This document shows, piece after piece, positions 28,469 to 36,462 of a DNA stretch of 44,517 nt. Position 1 is the first letter of the stretch. Every line of letters begins with the position of its first letter. Under the pieces are notes generated by a model. The model had not been told where the DNA came from, did not search any database, and saw nothing but the letters and a program-made list of their open reading frames with translations. The translations under genes were made by a program, and so were the position numbers. This DNA is from Oceanicola granulosus HTCC2516. Lineage in GTDB: Bacteria > Pseudomonadota > Alphaproteobacteria > Rhodobacterales > Rhodobacteraceae. The stretch is taken from NCBI RefSeq assembly GCF_000153305.1, contig NZ_CH724107.1, positions 1,016,820 through 1,061,336 on the forward strand. The letters run 5' to 3'.

Positions 28469-30339
28469 CCATGAACACCGCCGAAGTGCGCGACCCCCAC
28501 GACGACGGCCGCCCGCGGATGCGCGCGGTGGTCGGCTCGCACCGGATCGAGGAGGAGATGTTCGGCCGGGTCTTCGACGGCAAGGTCGTCAGCCGGATCT
28601 GGGAGTTCGTGCGGCCCTACAAGCGACGCGTCGCGCTCGCCGTCGCCGCGGTGCTGACCTTCACCGCGACGCAGCTGTCGATCCCGCTCATCGTGCGCTA
28701 CGCGATCGACCACGGCATGGCCCCCGGCGGCGTCGACGGCGGCGTGCTGGCGGGGATCATCGCGGTATTCGCGGTGGTGATCGCGATCAACTACGCCGCG
28801 AGCTGGGTGCAGGAGGCGGTGACCGGACGGATGGCCGAGAACGTGCTGTTCGACATCCGCCGCAAGATGTTCTCGCATCTCCAGAAGGTGTCGCTGTCGT
28901 TCATGGACAAGACCGAGGTCGGCCGGCTCATGAGCCGGCTCCAGGGCGACGTGAACTCGATGCAGGAGTTCCTCGAAACGTCGGTGCTCTCGGTGGGCGA
29001 CATCATGCTGCTGGTCGGCATCGTCGCGGTGATGCTGTGGCTCGACTGGCAGCTCGGGCTGCTGGTTCTGACGGTGCTGCCGATCCTGCTCGTCGTCCGG
29101 GTGCTCTGGATCAAGCGCGCCCGCGCCGCCTTCCTCGCCGCCCACGAGGCCAACTCGGTCACCAACGGCGCGCTCGCCGAGGCGATCCACGGGGTGCGCG
29201 CGGTGCAGGGAATGGACCGCGCCGGGCTCAACCAGAAGCTCTACGGCGAGCTCGTCGACCGCAACTACCGCGCCCACCTGCGCGCCTCGCGGATGGCGCA
29301 GATCATGGTGCCCATCGTCGACACCCTGACCGGCATCGCCATGGCGCTGGTCATCGTGGTCGGCGGCTCGATGGTCGTCTCGACGCGCATCGACGTGGGC
29401 GTGATGGTCGCGTTCCTGTTCTACATCCAGCGTTTCTTCGATCCGATCCGCTCGCTGACGATGCAATATTCGGTGATGCAGCGCGCGATGGCCTCGGGCC
29501 ACCGGCTGACCGAGGTGCTCGACGTGGCCGTCGACGTCGAGGACAAGCCCGGAGCCGTGCCGCTGACGCCCGAGGATGATGCCGGCGTCGAGTTCCAGGA
29601 CGTCACCTTCGGCTACAATCCCGAGCACCCGATCCTGAAGAACGTCAGCTTCAAGGTGAAGTCCGGCGAGACCGTCGCCCTCGTCGGGCCCACCGGCTCG
29701 GGCAAGTCGTCGGCGATGGCGCTGGTACACCGTTTCTACGATGTCCAGCAGGGCGCGGTGCTGGTCGGCGGGCGCGACGTGCGCGACGTGACGCAGGAGA
29801 GCCTCGGCCGGCACATCGCGATGGTGCTGCAAGAGCCCTACCTGTTCACCGGCACGGTGATGGAGAACATCCGCTACTCGACCCACTGGGCCAGCGACGA
29901 CGCGGTGCGCGAGGCCGCCGAGGCGGTCGGCGCGCACGACTTCATCGAGCGGCTGCCGCAGGGCTACGACACCGTCCTCGACGAGCGCGGCGGCAACCTC
30001 AGCCTCGGCCAGCGCCAGCTGCTCAGCTTCGCCCGCGCGCTGGTGGCCGACGCCCGCATCCTCGTGCTCGACGAGGCCACGGCCAACATCGACAGCTACA
30101 CCGAGATGCTGATCCAGAAGGCGCTGCAACGGCTGCTCGAGGGGCGCACGGGCCTCGTCATCGCCCACCGGCTCGCGACGATCCGCAACGCCGACCGGAT
30201 CATCGTGCTCCAGCAGGGCGAGAAGATCGAGGAGGGCAGCCACGACGCGCTGATGCGCAAGGACGGGCTCTACGCGAAGCTCTATTCGCTCAACTACGCG
30301 TCGTTCGACGACATCCCCGCCGAGCTGACGGGCACCTGA
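28465..30339 (+). CDS. ABC exporter half-transporter, catalytic partner subunit
   Basis: A 624-residue partner with the same six-helix plus ATPase layout, translationally coupled by ATGA. Helical-domain motifs are FMDKTEVGRLMSRLQGDV and LAEAIHGVRAVQGM. Walker A is GPTGSGKSS and Walker B is a complete LVLDEATANID (D536, E537), but the signature is LSLGQ (512-516), not LSGGQ. Pairing this Walker A/B with the canonical signature of the upstream subunit gives one competent ATP site, and the reverse pairing gives one degenerate site. The cargo is unknown: drugs, lipids and peptides are all possible. It converges on the SRPBCC gene with only two bases between. Confidence 0.9.
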   Translation: MTMNTAEVRDPHDDGRPRMRAVVGSHRIEEEMFGRVFDGKVVSRIWEFVRPYKRRVALAVAAVLTFTATQLSIPLIVRYAIDHGMAPGGVDGGVLAGIIAVFAVVIAINYAASWVQEAVTGRMAENVLFDIRRKMFSHLQKVSLSFMDKTEVGRLMSRLQGDVNSMQEFLETSVLSVGDIMLLVGIVAVMLWLDWQLGLLVLTVLPILLVVRVLWIKRARAAFLAAHEANSVTNGALAEAIHGVRAVQGMDRAGLNQKLYGELVDRNYRAHLRASRMAQIMVPIVDTLTGIAMALVIVVGGSMVVSTRIDVGVMVAFLFYIQRFFDPIRSLTMQYSVMQRAMASGHRLTEVLDVAVDVEDKPGAVPLTPEDDAGVEFQDVTFGYNPEHPILKNVSFKVKSGETVALVGPTGSGKSSAMALVHRFYDVQQGAVLVGGRDVRDVTQESLGRHIAMVLQEPYLFTGTVMENIRYSTHWASDDAVREAAEAVGAHDFIERLPQGYDTVLDERGGNLSLGQRQLLSFARALVADARILVLDEATANIDSYTEMLIQKALQRLLEGRTGLVIAHRLATIRNADRIIVLQQGEKIEEGSHDALMRKDGLYAKLYSLNYASFDDIPAELTGT

Positions 30340-30341
30340 CC

Positions 30342-30752
30342 TCAGGCGGCGGCAAGCGCCGGGCCGCAGGTCTCGTTGGCCGCGCGCCGGGTGAAGCCGC
30401 CGTGGGTCAGATCGACGCGGGTGCCCTCCGGGACCGGGGCGAACAGCACCAGCAGGCGCGTCGGCGCGGCGGCGGAGTCCTCGTCATCGCCGAGGCGCCA
30501 GTCGACGCCGAGGGCACGGCCCTCGTCCCAGCGAGTGATCTCGCCCCAGACCGCGCGGCGCCCGTCGGCGGTGGTCTCGACGATGCGCCCGCCCTCCCCC
30601 GGCTCGACCTCGAGCGCCGCCGGACGCGCGCCCTGCCCGGCCGAGCGCGAGTGCCGCTCCACCGGCCACCAGCTCGCCAGCCCTTCGGTGAACAGCCGGA
30701 ACGCCTCGGCGGGCGGCAGCGGCACGGTGAGGCTCTTGGTGATCGGCTGCAT
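30342..30752 (-). CDS. SRPBCC/AHSA1-family protein
   Basis: A 136-residue START-like (activator of Hsp90 ATPase homologue 1-like) domain protein. VPLPPAEAFRLFTEGLASWWPVE at the N-terminus, read in two parts, and the C-terminal VDLTHGGF are usual for the family, with alternating strands in between (GGRIVETTADG, AVWGEITRWDEG, LLVLFAPVPEGT). Small hydrophobic ligands are bound by this fold; here the ligand is unknown. The ATG at 30752 lies 5 bases after the ArsR stop, so the pair is an operon. ArsR-AHSA1 pairs are very common in proteobacteria. Confidence 0.82.
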   Translation of the reverse strand: MQPITKSLTVPLPPAEAFRLFTEGLASWWPVERHSRSAGQGARPAALEVEPGEGGRIVETTADGRRAVWGEITRWDEGRALGVDWRLGDDEDSAAAPTRLLVLFAPVPEGTRVDLTHGGFTRRAANETCGPALAAA

Positions 30753-30757
30753 GACGG

Positions 30758-31099
30758 CTACTCCCTCGCTTTCGCTTCGGCTTTTTCGTCCGCCGCGCGC
30801 GCGAAAGCCGCCAGCGCGTCGTCCCACAACGTATCTAGGTAGCGCCGCAGGCTTTCGACACCCTCGGGCGCGAGGGAATAGTAGCGGCGGTTGCCGCGCG
30901 CGGTGGCGCGGGCGAGGCCGGCGTCGGTCAGCACCTTGAGATGCTGCGACACCGCCGGCCGCGACACCGGCAGGCCGCCCGCGAGCACCCCCACCGGCTG
31001 CGGCCCGGCGCGCAGCGCCTCCACGATGGCGCGGCGGGTCGGATCGGCGAGCGCGGCGAAGATGTCGGGCGCGGCGGGGGTTGAAGGTCGGTCAGTCAC
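30758..31099 (-). CDS. ArsR-family transcriptional regulator
   Basis: A 113-residue winged-helix repressor. FAALADPTRRAIVEALRAG, PVSRPAVSQHLKVLTDAGL and RGNRRYYSLAPEG make up the complete ArsR fold at about residues 13-80. I see no cysteine cluster, so it is unlikely to be a metal sensor of the classical type. The start is a GTG. It probably controls itself and the SRPBCC gene. Upstream lie two related CTTAC words within 25 bases (31101-31130), which could be a binding site, but the evidence is weak. Confidence 0.87.
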   Translation of the reverse strand: MTDRPSTPAAPDIFAALADPTRRAIVEALRAGPQPVGVLAGGLPVSRPAVSQHLKVLTDAGLARATARGNRRYYSLAPEGVESLRRYLDTLWDDALAAFARAADEKAEAKARE

Positions 31100-31157
31100 G
31101 ACTTACCGTTAGACACGGCTTACGATTCGAGTCAAGCGCCCCGCCCGGCGCCATTCG

Positions 31158-31182
31158 CTTGAAGCCCCTTCGCGGCCCCACT
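31158..31182 (+). promoter_or_regulatory. Sigma-32 (RpoH)-type heat-shock promoter of clpP
   Basis: CTTGAA at 31158-31163, a 12-base spacer, then CCCCACT at 31176-31182. This is very close to the RpoH consensus (CTTGAA, 11-16 bases, CCCCAT). The expected start site is near 31190, about 45 bases before the clpP ATG, a plausible 5' leader. ClpP is a classical heat-shock protein, which makes the match more credible. Confidence 0.75.
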
Positions 31183-31236
31183 AAGACTCCGTGAAGCTTT
31201 TCGACGTACAAGACGCACAAAGAGGCAGGCCGCGCG

Positions 31237-31866
31237 ATGCATGACCCGATCGAAACGTACATGAACCTCGTTCCCATGGTCGTCGAACAGACGTCCCGCG
31301 GCGAACGCGCCTACGACATCTTCTCGCGCCTGCTCAAGGAGCGGATCATCTTCCTCAACGGGCCCGTCCACGACGGCATGGCCTCGCTCATCGTGGCGCA
31401 GCTCATCCACCTCGAGGCGGAGAATCCGAAGAAAGAGATCTCGATGTACATCAACAGCCCCGGCGGTGTCGTCACCTCCGGCCTGTCGATCTACGACACG
31501 ATGCAGTACATCAAGCCGCCCGTCTCCACCCTCGTCATCGGCCAGGCCGCGTCGATGGGCTCGCTGCTGCTCGCCGGCGGCGAGAAGGGCATGCGCCTGT
31601 CGCTGCCCAACAGCCGCATCATGGTCCACCAGCCCTCCGGCGGCTACCAGGGCCAGGCGACCGACATCATGATCCACGCCGAGGAGACGCTGAAGCTCAA
31701 GCGCCGCCTCAACGAGATCTACGTCAAGCACACCGGCCAGACCCTCAAGAAGGTCGAAGCCGCCCTCGAGCGCGACAACTTCATGTCGCCCGAGGAGGCC
31801 AAGGACTGGGGCCTGATCGACGAAATCTTCGAAAACCGTGCCGGCGCACCGGGCGCCGGGGCATAG
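31237..31866 (+). CDS. clpP: ATP-dependent Clp protease proteolytic subunit
   Basis: A 209-residue serine protease that forms two stacked heptameric rings and degrades proteins fed by ClpX or ClpA. The catalytic triad is visible as S106 in [11 protein letters not shown]131 in MVHQPSGG and D180 in [14 protein letters not shown] near residue 70 is the substrate-binding strand. The N-terminus ([19 protein letters not shown]) includes a short propeptide typical of alphaproteobacteria. It is followed by clpX after 107 bases and preceded by the heat-shock promoter. Confidence 0.97.
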   Translation: MHDPIETYMNLVPMVVEQTSRGERAYDIFSRLLKERIIFLNGPVHDGMASLIVAQLIHLEAENPKKEISMYINSPGGVVTSGLSIYDTMQYIKPPVSTLVIGQAASMGSLLLAGGEKGMRLSLPNSRIMVHQPSGGYQGQATDIMIHAEETLKLKRRLNEIYVKHTGQTLKKVEAALERDNFMSPEEAKDWGLIDEIFENRAGAPGAGA

Positions 31867-31899
31867 AAACCGCGTAACAAAACCGCGACGAATTTCGCG

Positions 31900-31928
31900 T
31901 TGTAGCGCCTTTCGGGCTGTCCTAGGGT
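31900..31928 (+). promoter_or_regulatory. Possible clpX promoter
   Basis: TTGTAG (31900-31905) and TAGGGT (31923-31928) with a 17-base spacer lie in the 107-base clpP-clpX gap, 45 bases before the clpX start. The -10 match is weak, so clpX may equally be read from the clpP promoter. A clear ribosome site AGGGAA lies 7 bases before the clpX ATG. Confidence 0.3.
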
Positions 31929-31973
31929 ACCTCCAAGGGCAGTCCGCACGGCAATCCGTAAGGGAATTTCACC

Positions 31974-33242
31974 ATGGCGAACGCGTCAGGCAGCGACAGC
32001 AAGAACACGCTCTATTGCAGTTTTTGCGGCAAGAGCCAGCACGAGGTCCGCAAGCTGATCGCCGGTCCGACCGTGTTCATCTGCGATGAATGCGTCGAAT
32101 TGTGCATGGACATCATCCGCGAGGAGACGAAAACCTCCGGCCTCAAATCGTCCGACGGCGTCCCCACCCCGCGCGAGATCTGCGAGGTGCTCGACGACTA
32201 CGTCATCGGCCAGATGCATGCCAAGCGCGTGCTCTCCGTCGCGGTGCACAACCACTACAAGCGCCTCAATCACGCCGACAAGTCGGACATCGAGCTGGCC
32301 AAGTCCAACATCCTGCTGATCGGCCCCACCGGCTGCGGCAAGACGCTGCTGGCGCAGACGCTCGCGCGCATCCTCGACGTGCCCTTCACCATGGCCGACG
32401 CGACCACCCTCACCGAGGCCGGCTACGTGGGCGAGGATGTCGAGAACATCATCCTCAAGCTGCTCCAGGCCAGCGAGTACAACGTCGAGCGCGCCCAGCG
32501 CGGCATCGTCTACATCGACGAGGTCGATAAGATTACCCGCAAGTCCGACAACCCCTCGATCACCCGCGACGTCTCGGGCGAGGGCGTGCAGCAGGCGCTG
32601 CTGAAGATCATGGAAGGCACTGTCGCCTCCGTGCCGCCGCAGGGCGGGCGCAAGCATCCGCAGCAGGAATTCCTGCAGGTCGACACCACCAACATCCTGT
32701 TCATCTGCGGCGGCGCCTTCGCCGGGCTGGACAAGATCATCGCCCAGCGCGGCAAGGGCTCGGCCATGGGCTTCGGCGCCGACGTTCGCGATGTCGAGGA
32801 GCGGGGCGTGGGCGAGGTGTTCAAGTCGCTCGAGCCGGAAGACCTGCTGAAGTTCGGCCTGATCCCCGAATTCGTCGGCCGCCTGCCGGTCATCGCGACG
32901 CTCGAGGACCTCGACGAGGAGGCCCTGGTCACGATCCTGACCCAGCCCAAGAACGCGCTGGTCAAGCAGTACCAGCGGCTGTTCGACCTCGAGGACACCA
33001 AGCTGACCTTCACCGACGACGCCATGAAGGCCATCGCCAAACGCGCCATCGAGCGCAAGACCGGCGCCCGCGGCCTGCGCTCGATCATGGAAGACATCCT
33101 GCTCGACACGATGTTCGACCTGCCGGGCATGGACAGCGTCAACGAGGTGGTCGTCAACGAGGAGGCCGTCGGCCCCGACGCCACGCCGCTGATGATCTAC
33201 GCCGACGACAAGAAGGACCCGGCGGCCGCCAGCGCCGGCTGA
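31974..33242 (+). CDS. clpX: ATP-dependent Clp protease ATP-binding subunit ClpX
   Basis: A 422-residue AAA+ unfoldase that recognises tagged proteins and threads them into ClpP. The N-terminal zinc domain has C15, C18, C37 and C40. Walker A is GPTGCGKT (117-124), Walker B is [11 protein letters not shown] near residue 180, and the pore loop is GYVGED near 150. The IGF-type loop that docks into ClpP is expected near residue 265, and [11 protein letters not shown] is there. The sensor and C-terminal lid are intact ([15 protein letters not shown]). Confidence 0.98.
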   Translation: MANASGSDSKNTLYCSFCGKSQHEVRKLIAGPTVFICDECVELCMDIIREETKTSGLKSSDGVPTPREICEVLDDYVIGQMHAKRVLSVAVHNHYKRLNHADKSDIELAKSNILLIGPTGCGKTLLAQTLARILDVPFTMADATTLTEAGYVGEDVENIILKLLQASEYNVERAQRGIVYIDEVDKITRKSDNPSITRDVSGEGVQQALLKIMEGTVASVPPQGGRKHPQQEFLQVDTTNILFICGGAFAGLDKIIAQRGKGSAMGFGADVRDVEERGVGEVFKSLEPEDLLKFGLIPEFVGRLPVIATLEDLDEEALVTILTQPKNALVKQYQRLFDLEDTKLTFTDDAMKAIAKRAIERKTGARGLRSIMEDILLDTMFDLPGMDSVNEVVVNEEAVGPDATPLMIYADDKKDPAAASAG

Positions 33243-33255
33243 TCCAGGGGGCCGG

Positions 33256-33273
33256 GCGCCGCTCAGGCGGCGC
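33256..33273. terminator. Hairpin between convergent clpX and the crotonase-like gene
   Basis: GCGCCGC-TCAG-GCGGCGC forms a 7-bp stem with a four-base loop in the 20-base gap between the two stops, overlapping the stop codon of the minus-strand gene. No T-tract is seen on either side. Confidence 0.4.
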
Positions 33274-34615
33274 TCGGCACCACGACCACCTGGTCGAACC
33301 CGCCGGCGAACTTGATCGCCTGCACCAGGAGCCGCGGCGGCGCCCAGATCGCGCTGTCCTCGGCCCACGTCTCCATCTGCCGCTTGAGCTTCAGCAGACC
33401 CATTGTCTGGGCCGCGCGCATCGGGCCGCCGTGCCAGCGCGGGAAGCCGAGGCCGTGGACCGCGAGCACGTCGACGTCGCTGGCGCGGTCGACGAGCCGG
33501 TCCTCCACCAGCCGCCCGCCCTCCGCCATCAGCGCCGCGATCAGCCGGCGCAGGATCATCTCGTCGTCCGGGCCCGCCGTGGCGGCGACGGGGGCCTCGG
33601 GGCGCTGCGAGAAGCCGTAGACCGTCATCGCGTTGCCGATCTCGTCGGCGCCGTGGCCCTGCGCGGCGAGCGCCTGCACCGCGCCGCCGAGCACGTGGCG
33701 CAGCCGCGCGAGCACTTCGGTTCCGGCAGGCTCGCTGATCGTGCGCCGCCCGGTCGTCGAGGACAGCAGCCGCGCCGGAACGCGGCGCTCGGCGAGGTAG
33801 AGGTGGCGCAGGGCGACATGCTGTGAGTCGGCGAGGCAGTCCTGGCGCGCCGCCTCCTCGAAGGCGAGGCCGCTGTCGAACGGCAGCAGCAGCGCCGCCT
33901 CGACGCAATCGACGATGCGCCCGGCGGCGTGGATGCGGTGCCCGGCGAGCGCCTCGCGCCGCGCGGCGATGGCGGCGAAGTAGCCGGCGCTGTCGGCGAG
34001 CCTGTCGCGCCGGGTGCGGACCGGCTGCCATTCGCGCGCCCCGGCGCCGAGGGCGCGGGCGAGCGTGTGGGCGCCGGTCGCGAGGTGGCCGACGACGACG
34101 CCGTCGACCAGCCCCGCCTCGCGCGCCGCATGGCCGGAGAGGACGCGTGGCTCGAGCAGCATGTCGAGCGCCAGCGCGGCGCCGACGAGGCGCGGCAGCC
34201 GCTGGGTCGCGCCCGCGCCGGGGACGAGGCCAAGGCTGATCTCGGGCAGGCTCAGGCGCGCGTCGGGCTCCATCAGCCGGACGTGGGCCGCGAGCGCGAG
34301 CTCGGCGCCGGAGCCGATGGTGGTGCCGTGGAGCGCGGCGACGACGGGCTTGGGGCCGTCCTCGATGCGTCGGCAGAGCGCGGCGACGCCGGGCACGTCT
34401 GGGGCGGTGTCGAGCTCGCGCAGGTCGCTCCCCGCCGAGAGCCCGTTGCCCTCGCCCGACAGCACGATCGCGGTGACCTCCGGGTCGGCCTCGGCCTGCG
34501 AGAGCGCCGCGGCGAGGTCGGCGCGCAGCTCGGGGCGGAGCGGGTTCGTCGGCGGCTGCGCCAGCGCGATATGCGCGACACCCTCCGTGATCCGGATCTT
34601 GACCGAATTGCCCAT
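33263..34615 (-). CDS. Enoyl-CoA hydratase/3-hydroxyacyl-CoA dehydrogenase-like protein lacking the NAD-binding domain
   Basis: A 450-residue protein. Residues 1-190 are a crotonase domain with both acid residues kept: E105 in GSGAELALA and E125 in LPEISLGLVPGAGATQRL. A linker ending RHLYLAERRVPARL (270-283) is the segment that in FadB/FadJ-type enzymes leads into a Rossmann NAD-binding domain. Here it passes directly into the C-terminal dehydrogenase helices (VLARLRHVLGGAVQAL; VDVLAVHGLGFPRWHGGPM at about 382-400). About 180 residues, including the GxGxMG dinucleotide motif, are missing, while the frame is continuous. Expected activity is enoyl-CoA hydratase or isomerase without dehydrogenase. 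The ATG at 34615 follows a GGGGGCAGGG run. Confidence 0.8.
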   Translation of the reverse strand: MGNSVKIRITEGVAHIALAQPPTNPLRPELRADLAAALSQAEADPEVTAIVLSGEGNGLSAGSDLRELDTAPDVPGVAALCRRIEDGPKPVVAALHGTTIGSGAELALAAHVRLMEPDARLSLPEISLGLVPGAGATQRLPRLVGAALALDMLLEPRVLSGHAAREAGLVDGVVVGHLATGAHTLARALGAGAREWQPVRTRRDRLADSAGYFAAIAARREALAGHRIHAAGRIVDCVEAALLLPFDSGLAFEEAARQDCLADSQHVALRHLYLAERRVPARLLSSTTGRRTISEPAGTEVLARLRHVLGGAVQALAAQGHGADEIGNAMTVYGFSQRPEAPVAATAGPDDEMILRRLIAALMAEGGRLVEDRLVDRASDVDVLAVHGLGFPRWHGGPMRAAQTMGLLKLKRQMETWAEDSAIWAPPRLLVQAIKFAGGFDQVVVVPSAA

Positions 34616-34791
34616 CCCTGCCCCCTTGGCCGTCGTCCCGCGCCCATTCTGTCGCCTCGGGGCGCGCCGGGGCAAGCGGGGCTGGGCGAAACGGGGGAAC
34701 CTGTTGCACCGGGAGCGGTTGCATCGGGCCGTGCCCCGTCTATTCTGCGCCGCGAGACCGATCTAGCGCGGGCGGGCGACAGGAGGACAGG

Positions 34792-35223
34792 ATGGACTAC
34801 ACGCAGATAACGGACTCCTACGCCGTGAGCGGCCAGATCACCCCCGACGACATCGCCGACCTCAAGGCGCGCGGCTTTACGACGATCATCTGCAACCGCC
34901 CCGACGAGGAAGTCGCCGACGAGGTGCGTGCCGAGCCGGTGCGCAGGGCGGCCGAGGCGGCGGGGCTGAAGTTCGCGGAGATCCCGTTCTCGCACGCCGC
35001 CTTCTCCTTCGACCTCGTCGACCTGCAGGCGCAGGCGATGAAGGCGGACGACGGCAAGGTCTTCGCCTATTGCGCGACGGGCAACCGCTGCACGATCCTC
35101 TGGGGCCTCGTGCAGGCCAAGGACGGCACGCGCGACACCGACGACATCATCGCCACCGCCGCCCGGCAGGGCTACGACCTCAACCGCATCCGCCCGCAGC
35201 TCGAGTCGCTCGCGGGCAGCTGA
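34792..35223 (+). CDS. TIGR01244-type phosphatase/sulfurtransferase-like protein
   Basis: A 143-residue dual-specificity-phosphatase-like protein of the family found alone and fused to Blh beta-lactamase-like hydrolases. Family marks are the N-terminal SYAVSGQITPDDIADLKARGF, TIICNRPDEE at about residues 31-40, and the C94-A-T-G-N-R99 active-site loop (FAYCATGNRC). The loop is C-x4-R as in this family rather than the C-x5-R of classical phosphatases. Some family members take part in sulfide or persulfide metabolism and biofilm control; the substrate here is unknown. AGGAGG lies just upstream of the ATG. It is divergent from the crotonase-like gene. Confidence 0.75.
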   Translation: MDYTQITDSYAVSGQITPDDIADLKARGFTTIICNRPDEEVADEVRAEPVRRAAEAAGLKFAEIPFSHAAFSFDLVDLQAQAMKADDGKVFAYCATGNRCTILWGLVQAKDGTRDTDDIIATAARQGYDLNRIRPQLESLAGS

Positions 35224-35227
35224 TCCG

Positions 35228-36397
35228 TCAGGGCATCCCTTCCCCCTCCTCGCCGGTGGGCGCGTAGGCCCGCGCGCCCGGATCCTCGTCCCAATGCGGC
35301 TGCGCCTCCGGCCCGTCGGTTGGCCACGACGCGGCCTCCTGCGCCCATTGCTCCGCCTCCGCCTCCGTCTGCGCCGGTGCCGGCCCCGGCTCCTGCCATT
35401 GCTCGGCGGCCCCGGGCGCGGGCCATGGGTCTTCCCCCGGCCCCTCCCCGACCTGCGGCCACGCCTCGGCGCCGGCCTCCGGCTGTGTCCGGTCGTCGGC
35501 CCCGGCTGGCGGCAGCGCGGGGCTGCGCTCGGTCAGCTCGGGGCGCGGCGGGGGGCCGAGGCGGATCGCCTTGAGCCCGGCCGACTGGCCGAGGCGGGCA
35601 TGGCCGACGAGCGCCCGCTCCGCCCCTTCGAGCCGCACCGAGGCGACCGTCACGCCCTCGAGCGGCAGCACCTGCCCCGGCGCCAGCGCCTCGGCCCGCT
35701 CGAGCGGCAGCTCGAAGCGGTGCAGCACCGCGCGCAGCTCGGCCGGAGCCGCCTGCACCGCCCTGGCGAACTGTCCGGACCAGTCCGACGCGGTGGGCGC
35801 GGGCGCCTCCCGGGCCGGGAGCGCGACCAGCAGCCGCCCCTCGCGCGTGCCGGCGCCGAGATCGACCGTCAGCGCGACGAGCCGATAGCCCGCTTCCGCC
35901 AGCGACAGCCCCGCGCCCCGCGCCCCGTCGAGCCGGCCGGCCGTGGCGACGCCCTCGCCCCATCCGGCGAGGGCGGTGGGCGCGGCGGCGGCGAGGAGCT
36001 CCTCGAGGAAGGCGTCGACCACCGGACGCGTCAGCGCCGCGTCGGCGACGGAGACGGGCCGCTCGGGCGCGGGCTCGGGCGAGACGGCCCCCGTCGTCTG
36101 GCACTCCACGAGCGCGCTGCGCAGCTCGGGATCGAGCGCCGCCAGCCCCGAGACGCCCTCCGCCCCCGCCAGCGCGAGCACGAGATCGTCCGTGCCGAGC
36201 CGGGCGACGACCTCGTCGAGCACCAGCGCGGCCTCGCTCACCGCGACCACCGCGACCTGCGCGCCCGCCACCCGCTCGACCGCGCGCGCGAACGCCAGCC
36301 GCAGCGCACGCGCCGGGGTGACGACGCCGGACGCCGCCGCCTCGCCACCGACGCGCGCCTTGCGGGCGAGCACCGATCTGTCGTCCTCAGCCTGCAT
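35228..36397 (-). CDS. Orphan FliM/FliN-like (SpoA-domain) protein
   Basis: A 389-residue protein with three parts. The N-terminal LARKARVGGEAA and the following helix resemble FliM. A middle region (ALVLDEVVARLGTDDLVLAL; ALDPELRSALVECQTTG) is like the FliM CheC-type domain. A SpoA C-terminal flagellar-switch domain lies at about residues 225-285 (LHRFELPLERAEAL, GQVLPLEGVTVASVRLEG). The last 100 residues are low-complexity, rich in proline, glutamate, glutamine and tryptophan. FliM carries the rotor's CheY-binding function. No flagellar gene is in the window, so this is an orphan copy. It lies 65 bases downstream of the symporter-kinase and could be co-transcribed with it. Confidence 0.7.
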   Translation of the reverse strand: MQAEDDRSVLARKARVGGEAAASGVVTPARALRLAFARAVERVAGAQVAVVAVSEAALVLDEVVARLGTDDLVLALAGAEGVSGLAALDPELRSALVECQTTGAVSPEPAPERPVSVADAALTRPVVDAFLEELLAAAAPTALAGWGEGVATAGRLDGARGAGLSLAEAGYRLVALTVDLGAGTREGRLLVALPAREAPAPTASDWSGQFARAVQAAPAELRAVLHRFELPLERAEALAPGQVLPLEGVTVASVRLEGAERALVGHARLGQSAGLKAIRLGPPPRPELTERSPALPPAGADDRTQPEAGAEAWPQVGEGPGEDPWPAPGAAEQWQEPGPAPAQTEAEAEQWAQEAASWPTDGPEAQPHWDEDPGARAYAPTGEEGEGMP

Positions 36398-36462
36398 CCT
36401 GGCCCCGTCCGCTCTCTGACTCGCGGCGAGAGTAGCGCACCACCCTTACGGTAAAGCTAACG

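Noticed and set aside
26296-30339. A 1347-codon frame that could be read as a giant fused exporter
   Set aside because: Its first two thirds are out of phase with the real first exporter gene; only the end coincides with the second exporter gene.
33700-33780. Frameshift or assembly error as cause of the missing Rossmann domain
   Set aside because: The frame is continuous, flanking domains are in phase, and no NAD-binding motif was seen in other frames nearby. I kept it as a true domain loss, subject to read checking.
31986-34724. A 912-codon minus-strand frame across clpX
   Set aside because: It is antisense to clpX and out of phase with the crotonase-like gene, with repetitive low-complexity composition.
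36398-36462. Independent promoter for the FliM-like gene
   Set aside because: TTTACC and TACTCT are only 15 bases apart and poor matches. A shared transcript with the kinase remains possible.
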